A DNA stretch of 64,000 bases from Paenochrobactrum gallinarii (GCF_014205685.1 NZ_JACIIU010000007.1:1-64000), one strand, 5' to 3'; shown: positions 9,574-18,541, counted from the stretch's first letter. Program-made: numbers and translations. Notes: generated by a model from the sequence alone, not told the origin.

Positions 9574-11523
9574 ATGTCTGCTTTGATCAAACTCGACGAT
9601 ATTCGTAAATCCTTTCACAATGGCGATCTGTCGGTGGAAGTGTTGCACGGCATTTCACTGGAAATCCAGTCCGGTGAATTTGTTGCCATTATCGGCGCTT
9701 CCGGTTCCGGCAAATCCACCTTGATGAATATTTTGGGCTGTCTGGACAATCCAAGCAGCGGGCAATATCTGCTCGACGGCGAAGATGTCGCTGATCTGGA
9801 TGCCGATGAACTGGCCGGATTAAGACGACGCACATTTGGCTTTATTTTCCAGAATTACAATCTGATCCCGACAGCCAGCGCGCAGGAAAATGTCGAGGTT
9901 CCGGCAATTTATGCCGGCATGTCGCTGCATGAACGTCAGGCACGGGCAGAAGAACTGCTGACCACTTTAAACCTTGCCGAGAGGCTGGATCACCGCCCTA
10001 ATCAATTATCCGGTGGTCAGCAACAGCGCGTTTCCATAGCGCGCGCTTTGATGAATGGTGGCCGGATTATTTTGGCCGATGAGCCAACCGGTGCACTGGA
10101 CAGTAAAAGCGGTGATGATGTGATGGCACTTTTGCGTGCCATGCATGCGCAAGGCCACACCATTATTGTTATTACCCACTCGCGGGAAGTGGCAGAGCAG
10201 GCTGATCGTCTGATTGAGATTAAAGACGGCCATATTCTTTCCGATACTAACAAAATCGAAATTGCGGCTGCAAATCATGCCACTGCCCTGCCCCAATCTT
10301 TCGGGCAGCGTGACACAAAAAGCATGATCCGTTTCAATGACTTCACCGAATCGGTCAAAATGGCTTTGCGCGCGCTTCGGGCCAATTTGTTTCGCACCAT
10401 TCTGACATTGCTGGGTATTTTTATTGGTGTCAGTTCTGTCGTTGCCATGCTGGCAATCGGTGGTGGCGCACAAAAATCCATCCTCGAGCAAATCAATGCG
10501 ATGGGTTCGGATTTATTGCTGATCCGGCCGGGCATGGCGAATTTTCGTGGCAGCGGCGGGATTGCAACCCTTATCCCTGAAGATGCGACCGCCATTGAAC
10601 AATTGCCCAATGTCAAATCCGCGGTGCCGGAAACAAGTTCCAGTGTGACGCTGCGCTATGGCAATGTGGATTACCAATCGGCCGTTACCGGCACTGTTCC
10701 CGCCTTTGCCACATCCAAATCATGGAAAATGGAACAGGGTGATTTCATCAACAATCACGATCTGGATACTTATGCGCCGGTGATTGTGCTTGGCTCAACG
10801 GTTGCTGACACGCTTTTTACCAATGGCGAAAATCCGCTTGGCAAATATATATTGGTGCAAAAAATTCCGTTTCAGGTCATTGGTGTTCTGGCGGAAAAAG
10901 GGGCGGGTTTTGGTGGCAATGATCAGGATGACATTGCCATTGTACCGCTGACAACAGGCAATTTACGGCTGTTCGGCCAGCGCCATGTGCGCAACATCAC
11001 CGTGCAAGTGGAAAATGACGCGCTGATTGATGCAACGCAAGATCACATTCAGGCGCTCCTGAATGAACGCCACAAACGCCAAGACACAATGATTACCAAT
11101 ATGTCTTCTATCCGCGATGCAGTCACCGAAACATCCAACACGCTGACGATCTTTTTAGGCTCTATTGCCGCGATATCACTGCTGGTTGGTGGCATCGGCG
11201 TCATGAATATCATGCTGGTAAGTGTCACCGAACGCACCCGTGAAATTGGTGTGCGCATGGCAACAGGTGCCAGACGCAGCGACATCCTGATGCAATTCAT
11301 CACGGAAGCCCTGGTGGTTTCAAGCATTGGTGGTTTGCTGGGGGTGGTCTTTGGTCTAGGCGTTGCCGCCGCCGCAGAAGCGATGGGGCTGACCATTCAA
11401 TATAGTCTTGCGCCGGTTATTTTGGCCTTTGGCTCGGCCTTCGCCACAGGTCTGATCTTTGGCTATCTGCCCGCGCGTAAAGCTTCGAGATTGCTGCCTG
11501 CTGTGGCACTATCAAGTGAATAG
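9574..11523 (+). CDS. macB: MacB-like ABC transporter, ATP-binding and permease fusion
   Basis: A 649-residue fusion of an N-terminal ABC ATPase (residues 1-235) and a MacB-type permease: one TM near 295-315, a large periplasmic MacB_PCD domain, then three C-terminal TMs with the FtsX fold. The ATPase has Walker [10 protein letters not shown], signature LSGGQQQR and Walker [13 protein letters not shown]. The mechanism of the family is mechanotransmission: ATP hydrolysis drives periplasmic conformational change rather than classical transport. AAGGAG lies just before the chosen ATG ([10 protein letters not shown]); a longer reading frame starts within macA but shows no homology. Partner of the upstream adaptor. 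Confidence 0.93.
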   Translation: MSALIKLDDIRKSFHNGDLSVEVLHGISLEIQSGEFVAIIGASGSGKSTLMNILGCLDNPSSGQYLLDGEDVADLDADELAGLRRRTFGFIFQNYNLIPTASAQENVEVPAIYAGMSLHERQARAEELLTTLNLAERLDHRPNQLSGGQQQRVSIARALMNGGRIILADEPTGALDSKSGDDVMALLRAMHAQGHTIIVITHSREVAEQADRLIEIKDGHILSDTNKIEIAAANHATALPQSFGQRDTKSMIRFNDFTESVKMALRALRANLFRTILTLLGIFIGVSSVVAMLAIGGGAQKSILEQINAMGSDLLLIRPGMANFRGSGGIATLIPEDATAIEQLPNVKSAVPETSSSVTLRYGNVDYQSAVTGTVPAFATSKSWKMEQGDFINNHDLDTYAPVIVLGSTVADTLFTNGENPLGKYILVQKIPFQVIGVLAEKGAGFGGNDQDDIAIVPLTTGNLRLFGQRHVRNITVQVENDALIDATQDHIQALLNERHKRQDTMITNMSSIRDAVTETSNTLTIFLGSIAAISLLVGGIGVMNIMLVSVTERTREIGVRMATGARRSDILMQFITEALVVSSIGGLLGVVFGLGVAAAAEAMGLTIQYSLAPVILAFGSAFATGLIFGYLPARKASRLLPAVALSSE

Positions 11524-11538
11524 TGCCACAGGGTTTTG
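11501..11538 (+). terminator. macAB terminator overlapping the macB stop codon
   Basis: A perfect 11-bp inverted repeat CTGTGGCACTA (11501-11511) / TAGTGCCACAG (11521-11531) with a 9-base loop, followed by GGTTTTGATT. The right arm begins with the macB stop codon TAG, so the terminator hairpin is built into the last codons of the gene. The converging tonB gene ends 7 bases beyond. Confidence 0.65.
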
Positions 11539-11544
11539 ATTGAA

Positions 11545-12471
11545 TTAGCTACGGCCGGTAAAGCGGATCGGCACGGTAATCGGCATACGCGACTTGGCCA
11601 TGGCTGCAGGCGGTGCCGGTACGGGTGAAGCACGCTGCACGGTCTGCAATGCAAGCTGGTCAAGTTTAACGTCACCCGATGAACCCGAAACACGAGCCGA
11701 CAGCACCTGTCCCGACGGATCAATCACAAAGCTGATATTAACGATGCCTTTGGCACCTGAGCCCATACCGCGTGACAAGAAGCGACGCTGACGCTCCAAA
11801 TGTGCCTGCAATTTTGAAACCCACTTATCTGAGCTGATGCCCGGATTACCAGCCGACTGACCATTGCGGTTGGCCGCAAGCTTAGAGCCATCATTGGCGG
11901 CCACTGCCGGTGTTGCAGATTTCTTGGCAACCGGTGCTTTTTCAGCCTGCTTAGGCTTTGGTTTTTCAACGCGCTTTACAATTGGCTTTTCTTGTTTTTT
12001 CTCAACAGGTTTAGGACGCTCAACCGGCTTTTTAACCGGCAGCGGCACAGCCACTTCCGGTGTTGGTGCTTCCACAATATCAGGAATTACTTCTTCCGGC
12101 TCCGGTTCTGGCTCGGGTTGGGGCTCCGGCTCCGGTTCCGGTTCTGGCGCGACTTCCGGCTCTGGTTCCAGTTCTGGTTCCGGCTCTGCTTCGGCTACTT
12201 CTTCTGCCGTTTCCGGCTGAATAGCTTCCGCTTCTTCTTCTGCAACCGGTGCTTCCGGTTCCGGCGCAAATTCAATCATGATCGCCGCTGGCGGCGTACC
12301 ATCCATCACATCCTCAGACTGCATTGAATGCACCGCATAGGCTCCTGCCGCATGCGCACATAAAACAATAGCACCAGCACCAACCCAGCGCGCCGTATCC
12401 CACCAGCCTGAACGGGTATCGTCCATGGAAACGGGTCTGATCGGAGGATGTTCAGGTGGTAATTTCGGCAT
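11545..12471 (-). CDS. tonB: TonB-family energy transducer
   Basis: A 308-residue protein coupling the proton motive force at the inner membrane to outer-membrane receptors. An N-terminal TM helix (about 29-50) follows a basic cytoplasmic stretch. Residues 75-190 are a periplasmic spacer extremely rich in Glu-Pro repeats, then Lys-Pro-Val. The C-terminal domain (about 215-308: KLQAHLERQRRFLSRG, GIVNISFVIDPSGQVLSARVSGSSG, PITVPIRFTG) is TonB_C. It is the last gene of exbB-exbD-tonB: its ATG overlaps the exbD stop in a TAATG junction, suggesting translational coupling. The operon probably serves siderophore, haem or metal uptake, given the IRO palindrome upstream of exbB. Confidence 0.92.
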   Translation of the reverse strand: MPKLPPEHPPIRPVSMDDTRSGWWDTARWVGAGAIVLCAHAAGAYAVHSMQSEDVMDGTPPAAIMIEFAPEPEAPVAEEEAEAIQPETAEEVAEAEPEPELEPEPEVAPEPEPEPEPQPEPEPEPEEVIPDIVEAPTPEVAVPLPVKKPVERPKPVEKKQEKPIVKRVEKPKPKQAEKAPVAKKSATPAVAANDGSKLAANRNGQSAGNPGISSDKWVSKLQAHLERQRRFLSRGMGSGAKGIVNISFVIDPSGQVLSARVSGSSGDVKLDQLALQTVQRASPVPAPPAAMAKSRMPITVPIRFTGRS

Positions 12472-12965
12472 TAGTTATTCCCCGATCCGTTAAGAGCAGG
12501 AGCAGGTGTTTCACCTGTGGTTTCACTTGGGCCAGCAGTGTCAGGTGAACTGACAACTTCAAGCCCGACCAGCGCAATTTTCAAATAGCCGTTTTCACGC
12601 AGCAAATTCATCACGCGCATCAACTCGCCATAGCCAACGGTCTTATCGGCACGCAGGAAAATGCGGGTTTCCTTGTTGTTTTCAGACAATCTGTCCAGAA
12701 AAATACCAAGGCTTTCGCGAACCACCGGTTCATTGCCGACATTGAGTGACAGATCGTCTTTCAAGGTCACATAAACCGGAAGATCAGGACGAGGCTGCAC
12801 GGCTGCATTGGAAGCAGGCAGATCCACATTCACATCCACGGTTGCCAAGGGAGCCGCAACCATGAAGATAATCAGCAGCACCAGCATCACGTCGATGAAA
12901 GGCGTAACGTTGATCTCGTGGTTCAGAGACAGATCGTCGTCTGCATCGCGTCTTCTACCAGCCAT
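12471..12965 (-). CDS. exbD: Biopolymer transport protein ExbD
   Basis: A 164-residue stator subunit of the TonB motor. It has a single N-terminal TM helix with the essential proton-carrying aspartate in INVTPFIDVMLVLLIIFM, followed by a periplasmic domain (VDLPASNAAVQPRPDLPVYVTL, EETRIFLRADKTVGYGELMRVMNLLRENG-type region). The C-terminus has a Gly/Pro/Ser/Thr-rich tail of about 25 residues that TolR-like proteins usually lack. It is 5 bases downstream of exbB and overlaps tonB by one base. The short TolR in this window (149 residues) is a distinct paralogue. Confidence 0.93.
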   Translation of the reverse strand: MAGRRRDADDDLSLNHEINVTPFIDVMLVLLIIFMVAAPLATVDVNVDLPASNAAVQPRPDLPVYVTLKDDLSLNVGNEPVVRESLGIFLDRLSENNKETRIFLRADKTVGYGELMRVMNLLRENGYLKIALVGLEVVSSPDTAGPSETTGETPAPALNGSGNN

Positions 12966-12970
12966 CAGAC

Positions 12971-14125
12971 TTACTCCGCAGCTGCTGCTGGTTTGGCCAT
13001 CTGTGCACGACGTTTTGCCAAGGCAAAGTCAATGTCACGGCTAACCAGACGTTCAACACCAGCGCCGGCATCAGCCAGAGCCTGACGGTAATTGGTAATC
13101 GAGCGGGCAAAAACGTTATAGATCACCACGGCAGGAATAGCTGCAACAAGGCCGATAGCTGTTGCAAGCAAAGCTTCAGCGATACCAGGCGCCACAACGG
13201 CAAGGTTGGTTGTCTGTGATTCCGAGATGCTGATAAAGGAATTCATAATTCCCCAGACGGTACCAAACAAACCGACAAATGGTGCAACCGAACCAATGGT
13301 TGCCAATGCGCCTGTGCCCTTAGACAGTCTGCGACCGGCAGCCGCTTCAATACGGGACAATCTTGAAGCAACGCGCTCTTTCAAACCTTCGGCACCGGCC
13401 AGAACAATGGCAGGGCTGCTTGCTTCAACTTCATCCTGTGCCGCATGCACCAAAATTGCAGCAGGGCTTTTTTCATTCGCCAAGCTAGCCGCAGCATCAG
13501 CCAGCGAGCCTGAATGACCAATGGTTTTCATAGCTTTTTTCAACTTGCCGCGGGCCACAAAAAGTTCCAGCGACTTGGCAATCCAGATCGTCCAGGTCAG
13601 CAGGGAGGCAAGCGCCAGACCAATCATCACGCCTTTAACAATCGCGTCGGCAGCCATAAACATGCCAACCGGTGAAAGATCATGCGGGAGAGTGTGATCA
13701 CGCTCTTGTTCAGTATCTGCGCCTGTTGATACAGGCTGGGCAACCGGCTGCTGAGCAGGTGCTGGCTGTAGCGATGCCGGTTCGCTTGCGCTTTGCTGGG
13801 CAGGCGCGGCTGGCGTTGATTGCGTTTCTGCAGGCTGCGCTGCAGACTGGCTCGGTGTTTCAACAGGTGTCTGTGTTGGCGCAGTTTGCGCCTGAGCACT
13901 TGGAGCCTCAGATGCAGGAGCCTGTGTGCCGGAGCTTTGCGTAACAGAACTTTGTGCAGCAGAATTGGGCGTTGTTGTTTCAGAGCTACCGGATTGAACG
14001 GCGGGGGTCTCCTGCGCAATTGCCTGACCACCCATCAGCGGAACAATTGCAATACCGGCAGCTAACAATACAAATCCAAACTGCTGTATTGCGTTCTTCA
14101 TGGTTACAAACACAGGAACCCTCAT
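12971..14125 (-). CDS. exbB: TonB-system proton channel ExbB with long N-terminal extension
   Basis: A 384-residue inner-membrane proton channel subunit. The family core (residues 145-375) has three TM helices and the conserved MotA/TolQ/ExbB block [20 protein letters not shown] ... [24 protein letters not shown]. It is preceded by a signal-like helix (about 10-38) and a periplasmic, low-complexity Ala/Gln/Pro/Thr/Ser-rich segment of about 100 residues, as in the large ExbB forms of rhizobia and Brucella. Two in-frame starts are possible: 14125 (MRVPVFVTM) or 14101 (MKNAIQQFG). Neither has a strong ribosome site; the second looks more like a signal peptide start. Likely iron-repressed through the upstream palindrome. 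Confidence 0.91.
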   Translation of the reverse strand: MRVPVFVTMKNAIQQFGFVLLAAGIAIVPLMGGQAIAQETPAVQSGSSETTTPNSAAQSSVTQSSGTQAPASEAPSAQAQTAPTQTPVETPSQSAAQPAETQSTPAAPAQQSASEPASLQPAPAQQPVAQPVSTGADTEQERDHTLPHDLSPVGMFMAADAIVKGVMIGLALASLLTWTIWIAKSLELFVARGKLKKAMKTIGHSGSLADAAASLANEKSPAAILVHAAQDEVEASSPAIVLAGAEGLKERVASRLSRIEAAAGRRLSKGTGALATIGSVAPFVGLFGTVWGIMNSFISISESQTTNLAVVAPGIAEALLATAIGLVAAIPAVVIYNVFARSITNYRQALADAGAGVERLVSRDIDFALAKRRAQMAKPAAAAE

Positions 14126-14218
14126 TTATCTTTGCTGATTACTAACAACTGCCTTCTGCCTTGCAAGCCGCCATACTATAACCACTCAGACAGAGAATGC
14201 CTCTTAATAGCTCCCTAT

Positions 14219-14241
14219 AACATGATTATGCAAGTCATGTT
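14219..14241 (-). promoter_or_regulatory. RirA-type iron-responsive operator (IRO) upstream of exbB
   Basis: AACATGA-N9-TCATGTT is a perfect palindrome whose core TGA-N9-TCA is the IRO motif bound by RirA in Rhizobiales. On the minus strand TTGCAT can serve as -35 inside the palindrome, with a CTATTA -10 17 bases on, about 70-90 bases before exbB. RirA control is inferred. The IRO core is short, but the flanking extension to seven bases per arm makes chance less likely. Confidence 0.65.
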
Positions 14242-14274
14242 TTGGAATTTTACCCGAATTAAAGCTGTAAGAGC

Positions 14275-14300
14275 GGAACTTTTTCACCACCTGATGCATT
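14275..14300 (+). promoter_or_regulatory. Possible EcfG-dependent promoter of the ElaB-like gene
   Basis: GGAAC (14275-14279), 17 bases, then CATT (14297-14300). This fits the relaxed GGAAC-N18/19-TT form of the general stress promoter but has one mismatch in the -10. It lies about 105 bases before the start codon. Confidence 0.4.
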
Positions 14301-14405
14301 AACTACAAGAGCAATAAAACCTCTTATTTCTCATATAGTATATGTTGGCATTCTATCGCCGCATGGTAACAATAATTAGTTCATCATCTTATGGAGGCCA
14401 GAAAC

Positions 14406-14744
14406 ATGGCACGTGCAGCAGATAAGGTCACCCAGAAAATCGAAGAATTGACAGATGTCAGCACAGCTGACCTGCAAGAACAAATTGCGCAACTCAAGCA
14501 AGATATTGCCAATATTGCCGCAACGATGTCCCAGTTGGGTCAGCAAAAAATCCGTGATGCTAAGCGCGATGTTTCACAAGCTTACGATGATGCTGTCCAG
14601 CAGGGTGAAACAACCGTAAGTGACTTGAAGTCTTGCGCACAAAATATTGAGGACCAGCTGTTGGAAACCGTCCGCGAACGTCCGATTGCTTCATTGGCGA
14701 CAGCGGTCGGCGTCGGCTATTTGCTGGCAATTTTGCGTCGCTGA
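14406..14744 (+). CDS. ElaB/YqjD/DUF883-like membrane-anchored protein
   Basis: A 112-residue protein with a long amphipathic, coiled-coil N-terminal part (residues 1-85, Gln/Ala/Asp-rich) and a C-terminal TM helix (PIASLATAVGVGYLLAILRR) ending in a conserved arginine pair. This is the architecture of DUF883 proteins (ElaB, YqjD), which bind ribosomes at the membrane in stationary-phase E. coli; the role here is inferred only. GGAGG lies 9 bases before the chosen ATG (MARAADKVTQ). The holin-like gene starts 2 bases after its stop, giving a two-gene operon comparable to E. coli yqjD-yqjE. A weak EcfG-type promoter upstream suggests stress control. Confidence 0.75.
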   Translation: MARAADKVTQKIEELTDVSTADLQEQIAQLKQDIANIAATMSQLGQQKIRDAKRDVSQAYDDAVQQGETTVSDLKSCAQNIEDQLLETVRERPIASLATAVGVGYLLAILRR

Positions 14745-14746
14745 TC

Positions 14747-15184
14747 ATGCTGCGTTTATTAGCACCTCTCCTATCATCCGTTTTGAAACAAGAGTTTCAT
14801 GAAGCCGCACAACAGGCCAAGCGTTGCGCCATTACCGGCGCTGTCATCGGCATTTTTGCGGTTATCGGCTTTGTGTTTCTGCTCCTTGCAGGTTTCTTGT
14901 ATCTGTCAACTCTTGTCAGCCAATTAGCGGCTGCCCTCATTATGGCAGGCAGTGCTTTTGTCGTGGCACTCATTGCATGGCTGATCACCAAGAGCATCAA
15001 TGCAGCACAGGAGCGTAAGCGCCGCGAACGCCTTGAAGCAGATAAATCTGCTTTTGTCGCGACCGCTGCCTTGGCAATAATTCCGGCATTGTTAAAGCGT
15101 CCGATTTTAGCCGCGGCTCTGCCTTTAGCAGGCATGGCGCTCGTATCACTGTTGAGTGATAAAAAGCCGGATGACAAAGCATAA
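14747..15184 (+). CDS. Phage-holin-III-like / YqjE-type membrane protein
   Basis: A 145-residue protein with two adjacent TM helices (about residues 27-49 and 57-80), a basic segment (QERKRRERLEADK), then a third hydrophobic stretch (about 98-135). The two-helix core resembles the putative Actinobacteriota holin/YqjE families, which are ordinary chromosomal stress-associated membrane proteins, not lysis genes. It is translationally adjacent to the ElaB-like gene (2-base gap). No prophage genes are nearby. Confidence 0.65.
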   Translation: MLRLLAPLLSSVLKQEFHEAAQQAKRCAITGAVIGIFAVIGFVFLLLAGFLYLSTLVSQLAAALIMAGSAFVVALIAWLITKSINAAQERKRRERLEADKSAFVATAALAIIPALLKRPILAAALPLAGMALVSLLSDKKPDDKA

Positions 15185-15194
15185 TCATCACATC

Positions 15195-15229
15195 AAAAAA
15201 CGCCATGGCGGAACATTTCCGGCATGGCG
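15195..15229 (-). terminator. Terminator of the CHASE3 kinase gene
   Basis: Stem CGCCATG / CATGGCG (15201-15207 and 15223-15229) extended through CGGAA/TTCCG with one mismatch. On the minus strand it is followed by TTTTTT (15195-15200). The plus-strand side has no T run. Confidence 0.65.
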
Positions 15230-15243
15230 CTGATAATAAAACC

Positions 15244-16653
15244 TTATTCAGCCGGTTCCAATTTGGTGAATTTGATTTCCACCTGGGTACCGTTTTTCAC
15301 TGCTTCTGAATAATGCGGCTTGCCACCATATTGCTGGCTTAATTGCTCAACCACCAGCGCACCAAGCCCGGAGCATTTCTTTTGCCCGTCCCAGCCTGCA
15401 CCATCATCTTTGACCGTCAGACAAAATTTGCCATCTTCAGCTGGCTGAAAACTGATATGCACCTCGCCTTTGGCACGATCCATAAAAGCATGTTTCAGCG
15501 CATTGGTAACAAGTTCACCTAAAATAATACCGATTGTGGTCACGTCACGGGCATGAAAACTCTGCGATGAAAAATCAGTTTTAAAATCAACCTTATCATC
15601 AACATTGCTGGCTTCGCGAATATCCTGCACCACTGCATTGAGAAACTCATCAACGCGCGCCGTTTCCAGATCCTTGCCCAGTCGCAAGCGTCGATGCGCA
15701 ATTGAAATTGTATGAATACGCGCACGCGCCGAATTCAACGCATTGCGTGCATCTTCATTGCCGACTTGGCGCAATTGCAAGCTCAACAAAGAAGAAACCT
15801 GCGCCAATGAATTACCAATGCGATGGCTGCTATCTTGCAAAAGTACCTCTACACGGTGGCGCTCACGCTCGGCAATTTCCCGCTCCTGCTGCAATTCAGC
15901 CGTGCGCTGCATCACTTTCTGCTCCAGCTCTTCATTTTCCGAGCGCAGCACAATATGCCCTTCATTCAGGCGGCGTACTGAACGCTGCAAGCGGCTAAAC
16001 AAAAGAACCACCAGCACCGCAGCTGACAAGAGCGCCAGCATCGATGTAACTGTTAAAAGCCTGCGTGTATTGTCAATGCGCTTGTTACGCTCGGCGAGCT
16101 GCACACTTTCATCACTGAGAAAACGCGAAACCACTTTATCCAGCTGCCCTAAAAAAATAGCAACCTCATCGTGGCGCACCCTGTCCAGCGCAGCATCCAG
16201 CCGGTTATCCTTAGCCAGATCAATCGTATAGCGCACATCTTCATCAACCCGCCGGACAAACTCACGAATCTCAGCCACGCGCGCTTGTTTTTGTTCATCT
16301 GATTTGATGATGGACGAAATAACATTCAGCGTATCATCCAAAGAATGGAGTGAAGAGCGATAAGTATCGAGATAATGTTCTTCGAGCGTCAGCAAATAAC
16401 CTTTGCGGCTGGCTTCCATATTAATAGCCAGATGGCTGAGCCTATCCACCTGCTGCGACAGTTGATAACTATGTTTGATATCATCAATCTGGCGGGTGAC
16501 ACCAATCGTCAGATAAACCGTACTGATGGCAGAGATCAAAACCAAGGCAAGCGAAATGCTAACCGCAGCAACCCGCCATTTTCTTTTAATCTTATGATGT
16601 ATATCCGCCGATAATACTGAGGTCACAATCCACGCCGAATAATAAAATTTCAC
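15244..16653 (-). CDS. CHASE3-domain sensor histidine kinase (HisKA_2 type)
   Basis: A 469-residue membrane kinase. TM1 lies at about 28-50, followed by a periplasmic CHASE3-type helical sensor (about 55-185), TM2 at about 198-218, a coiled coil (about 225-270), the HisKA_2 dimerisation domain with the phosphoacceptor in LLQDSSHRIGNSLAQVSSLL, and a HATPase domain (IILGELVTNALKHAF, VKDDGAGWD). Its location beside ecfG-nepR/phyR makes it a candidate kinase or phosphatase for PhyR in the general stress response. The signal is unknown. It lies 103 bases downstream of ecfG and could be co-transcribed. Confidence 0.85.
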   Translation of the reverse strand: MKFYYSAWIVTSVLSADIHHKIKRKWRVAAVSISLALVLISAISTVYLTIGVTRQIDDIKHSYQLSQQVDRLSHLAINMEASRKGYLLTLEEHYLDTYRSSLHSLDDTLNVISSIIKSDEQKQARVAEIREFVRRVDEDVRYTIDLAKDNRLDAALDRVRHDEVAIFLGQLDKVVSRFLSDESVQLAERNKRIDNTRRLLTVTSMLALLSAAVLVVLLFSRLQRSVRRLNEGHIVLRSENEELEQKVMQRTAELQQEREIAERERHRVEVLLQDSSHRIGNSLAQVSSLLSLQLRQVGNEDARNALNSARARIHTISIAHRRLRLGKDLETARVDEFLNAVVQDIREASNVDDKVDFKTDFSSQSFHARDVTTIGIILGELVTNALKHAFMDRAKGEVHISFQPAEDGKFCLTVKDDGAGWDGQKKCSGLGALVVEQLSQQYGGKPHYSEAVKNGTQVEIKFTKLEPAE

Positions 16654-16756
16654 TCTTGATGCACAAGACCCCAGTTACAAAACTTTATCAAGCAGTAAAA
16701 TTTTAAATTCTATATGGAATTGCAGATAAACTCATAACTCATGATATTTAATCTTT

Positions 16757-17308
16757 TTATGCAAAACTCTTCATCGTGACATGTGCAGATATTGCATCAG
16801 GCCCGTAATCAGCCTGGCCTTCCACATCAAGCAATTCTTGCAAGCGCATTCGGGCACGCGAGACACGACTTTTTACCGTTCCGACCGCACAATCACAAAT
16901 GGCCGCTGCTTCCTCATAAGAAAAGCCGGAAGCGCCAATCAGAATGATTGCTTCACGCTGGTCATCAGGCAATAGATTAAGGGCTTTGCGAAAATCTTTC
17001 ATATCCATCGAGCCATATTGCTCGGCATGAACGGCAAGTTTGTCACTGAAAACGCCGTCGGTGTCTTGCACTTCACGGCCCCGTTTGCGCATCTGACTAT
17101 AAAACTCATTGCGAAGAATCGTAAAAAGCCAGGCTTTAATATTGGTGCCGGCTTCAAAACTCTCTTGTTTTGCCCAGGCTTTTAAAACTGTATCCTGCAC
17201 CAAATCATCTGCTTTATCAGCCTGCCCTATCAATGAAATTGCAAAGGCACGCAAGTTGGGTAGCGCTGCCAGAAGGTCTCTTTTGAAAACCGATGCGCTA
17301 TCACTCAT
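16757..17308 (-). CDS. ecfG: EcfG-family ECF sigma factor (general stress response)
   Basis: A 183-residue group ECF15 sigma factor that directs RNA polymerase to GGAAC-N16/17-CGTT promoters. Sigma region 2 (LRAFAISLIGQADKADDLVQDTVLKAWAKQESFEAGTNIKAWLFTILRNEFYSQ) occupies about residues 18-75 and region 4 (LLPDDQREAIILIGASGFSYEEAAAICDCAVGTVKSRVSRARMRL) about 112-160. It is held inactive by NepR, encoded directly upstream (stop 3 bases before this start), until phosphorylated PhyR sequesters NepR. The gene pair is divergent from phyR. Called rpoE1 or sigE in some relatives. Confidence 0.94.
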   Translation of the reverse strand: MSDSASVFKRDLLAALPNLRAFAISLIGQADKADDLVQDTVLKAWAKQESFEAGTNIKAWLFTILRNEFYSQMRKRGREVQDTDGVFSDKLAVHAEQYGSMDMKDFRKALNLLPDDQREAIILIGASGFSYEEAAAICDCAVGTVKSRVSRARMRLQELLDVEGQADYGPDAISAHVTMKSFA

Positions 17309-17311
17309 GAA

Positions 17312-17539
17312 TTAACTGCTCCCGACATTGTTAGTTTCGCCCTGCTGCTTTTGTTCCGCAGCATCGAGTTTTTCCAATAAGTCCAGAAATCTGTCCGGAA
17401 TGGCCTCATCCTGAAGAGAAGCATAGAGCGCACGCAACTTGGTACCAACTTCACAATTGGGGCCTAATTCTTCTGCCGCGCTGATCCGTGTTCCATTTGC
17501 TGTACTATCCATGGCCTGACTTTTTTTAATTATGGACAT
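17312..17539 (-). CDS. nepR: NepR anti-sigma factor
   Basis: A 75-residue anti-sigma factor of EcfG. The family core LGPNCEVGTKLRALYASLQDEAIPDRFLDLLEKLDAAE spans about residues 26-64. It contains the two helices that wrap EcfG or PhyR, flanked by disordered ends. It sits immediately upstream of ecfG. A GGAAC-N16-CATT element 67 bases upstream suggests that the module drives its own expression. Start codon 17539 (MSIIKKSQAM) is used; an internal Met 9 residues later is the alternative. Confidence 0.92.
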   Translation of the reverse strand: MSIIKKSQAMDSTANGTRISAAEELGPNCEVGTKLRALYASLQDEAIPDRFLDLLEKLDAAEQKQQGETNNVGSS

Positions 17540-17605
17540 TAGCTCTACAATTCCGTGTTAACTTAAAGTTGGGCAAAATTTAAAAAAGCCGCAACATAAA
17601 ACCTA

Positions 17606-17630
17606 AATGCATTAATAACTTTATAGTTCC
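17606..17630 (-). promoter_or_regulatory. Probable EcfG-dependent promoter of nepR-ecfG
   Basis: On the minus strand GGAAC (17626-17630), 16 bases, CATT (17606-17609). One mismatch to the CGTT -10, correct spacing, 67 bases before nepR. This fits the autoregulation known for EcfG. Confidence 0.6.
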
Positions 17631-17710
17631 ATTCGAAACATATTTTTAATGCAGATCAGACGCAATAATGCCAATAATATAAATCTAAATGGCTTTTGAG
17701 GAGTCTGATA

Positions 17711-18505
17711 ATGTCACTTTCTACACGAATAGCACCTCATCTACCATATCTGCGCCGTTTTTCTCGTGCTCTTACAGGCTCACAAACGGCAGGGGATGCT
17801 TATGTCGCCTCCACCTTGGAAGCACTCATTGCCGATGTTTCACTCTTTCCGGAGACATCGACAGACCGGATCGGTCTTTACCGCTTATTCAGTCAACTGT
17901 TTGAAAAGACTGATTTTCAAATCAACGAGCCTTCCTCCGACCAGCCCTGGGAACAACGCGCTGCCGCAAATCTTAAATCCATGGCACCACGACCGCGCAT
18001 GGCCTTTTTGCTGGTCAGTGTTGAAGGCTTCAGCGAAACAGAAACCGCAGAAATTCTTAATATTGATGAGTCGGAATTAGGTAGTCTCTTAAAACTGGCG
18101 TCGGAAGAAATTTCACGTCAGGTGGCTACGCGCCTGATGATTATTGAGGATGAGCCCTTCATCGCAATGGATCTGGAACAGCTGGTACAAAGCCTTGGCC
18201 ATGAGGTGGTCGGCATTGCCAGAACGCGTGATGAAGCCGTCCAGCTTTATGAGCGAGAAAAACCAGCGATGGTGCTTGCTGATATTCAATTGGCAGATGG
18301 CAGTTCAGGCATAGATGCAGTGAATGATATTTTCAAAAACGATATCATTCCGGTGATCTTCATCACCGCTTTTCCAGAACGTCTTCTGACCGGAGACCGT
18401 CCGGAACCAACTTTCCTTGTCAGCAAACCATTCAATCCCGATATGGTGCGCGCACTTATCAGTCAGGCACTGTTCTTCAACGAACAACAACTCGCTGACG
18501 CTTAA
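17711..18505 (+). CDS. phyR: PhyR general stress response regulator
   Basis: A 264-residue anti-anti-sigma factor. The N-terminal half (residues 1-135) mimics an ECF sigma factor: a degenerate region 2 (LPYLRRFSRALTGSQTAGDAYVASTLEAL) and a region 4 (MAPRPRMAFLLVSVEGFSETETAEILNIDESELGSLL). The C-terminal receiver domain (about 140-258) has the acidic pocket MIIEDEP, the phosphoacceptor in VLADIQLADG, and the T/K residues in FITAFPE and VSKPF. Phosphorylation exposes the sigma-like domain, which titrates NepR. The ATG at 17711 (MSLSTRIAPH) has GAGGAG 9 bases upstream; an earlier in-frame start would add five residues. Confidence 0.95.
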   Translation: MSLSTRIAPHLPYLRRFSRALTGSQTAGDAYVASTLEALIADVSLFPETSTDRIGLYRLFSQLFEKTDFQINEPSSDQPWEQRAAANLKSMAPRPRMAFLLVSVEGFSETETAEILNIDESELGSLLKLASEEISRQVATRLMIIEDEPFIAMDLEQLVQSLGHEVVGIARTRDEAVQLYEREKPAMVLADIQLADGSSGIDAVNDIFKNDIIPVIFITAFPERLLTGDRPEPTFLVSKPFNPDMVRALISQALFFNEQQLADA

Positions 18506-18512
18506 AGCCATG

Positions 18513-18541
18513 CCATGTGCCGGTAACAAGCCGGCGCATGG
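18513..18541 (+). terminator. Hairpin after phyR
   Basis: CCATGTGCCGG / CCGGCGCATGG stem with a 7-base loop, 8 bases after the phyR stop; one G-T pair. Only TTTG follows, so termination is probable but not certain. Confidence 0.5.

Noticed and set aside
12090-12200. Tandem DNA repeat in tonB
   Set aside because: This is the Glu-Pro codon run of the TonB spacer, not an independent repeat element. The same holds for the Lys-Pro-Glu run of tolA near 41100-41250.
14747-15184. Prophage lysis gene because of the holin-like fold
   Set aside because: It has no endolysin, terminase, integrase or structural gene nearby, and pairs with an ElaB-like gene as in the E. coli yqjD-yqjE arrangement.
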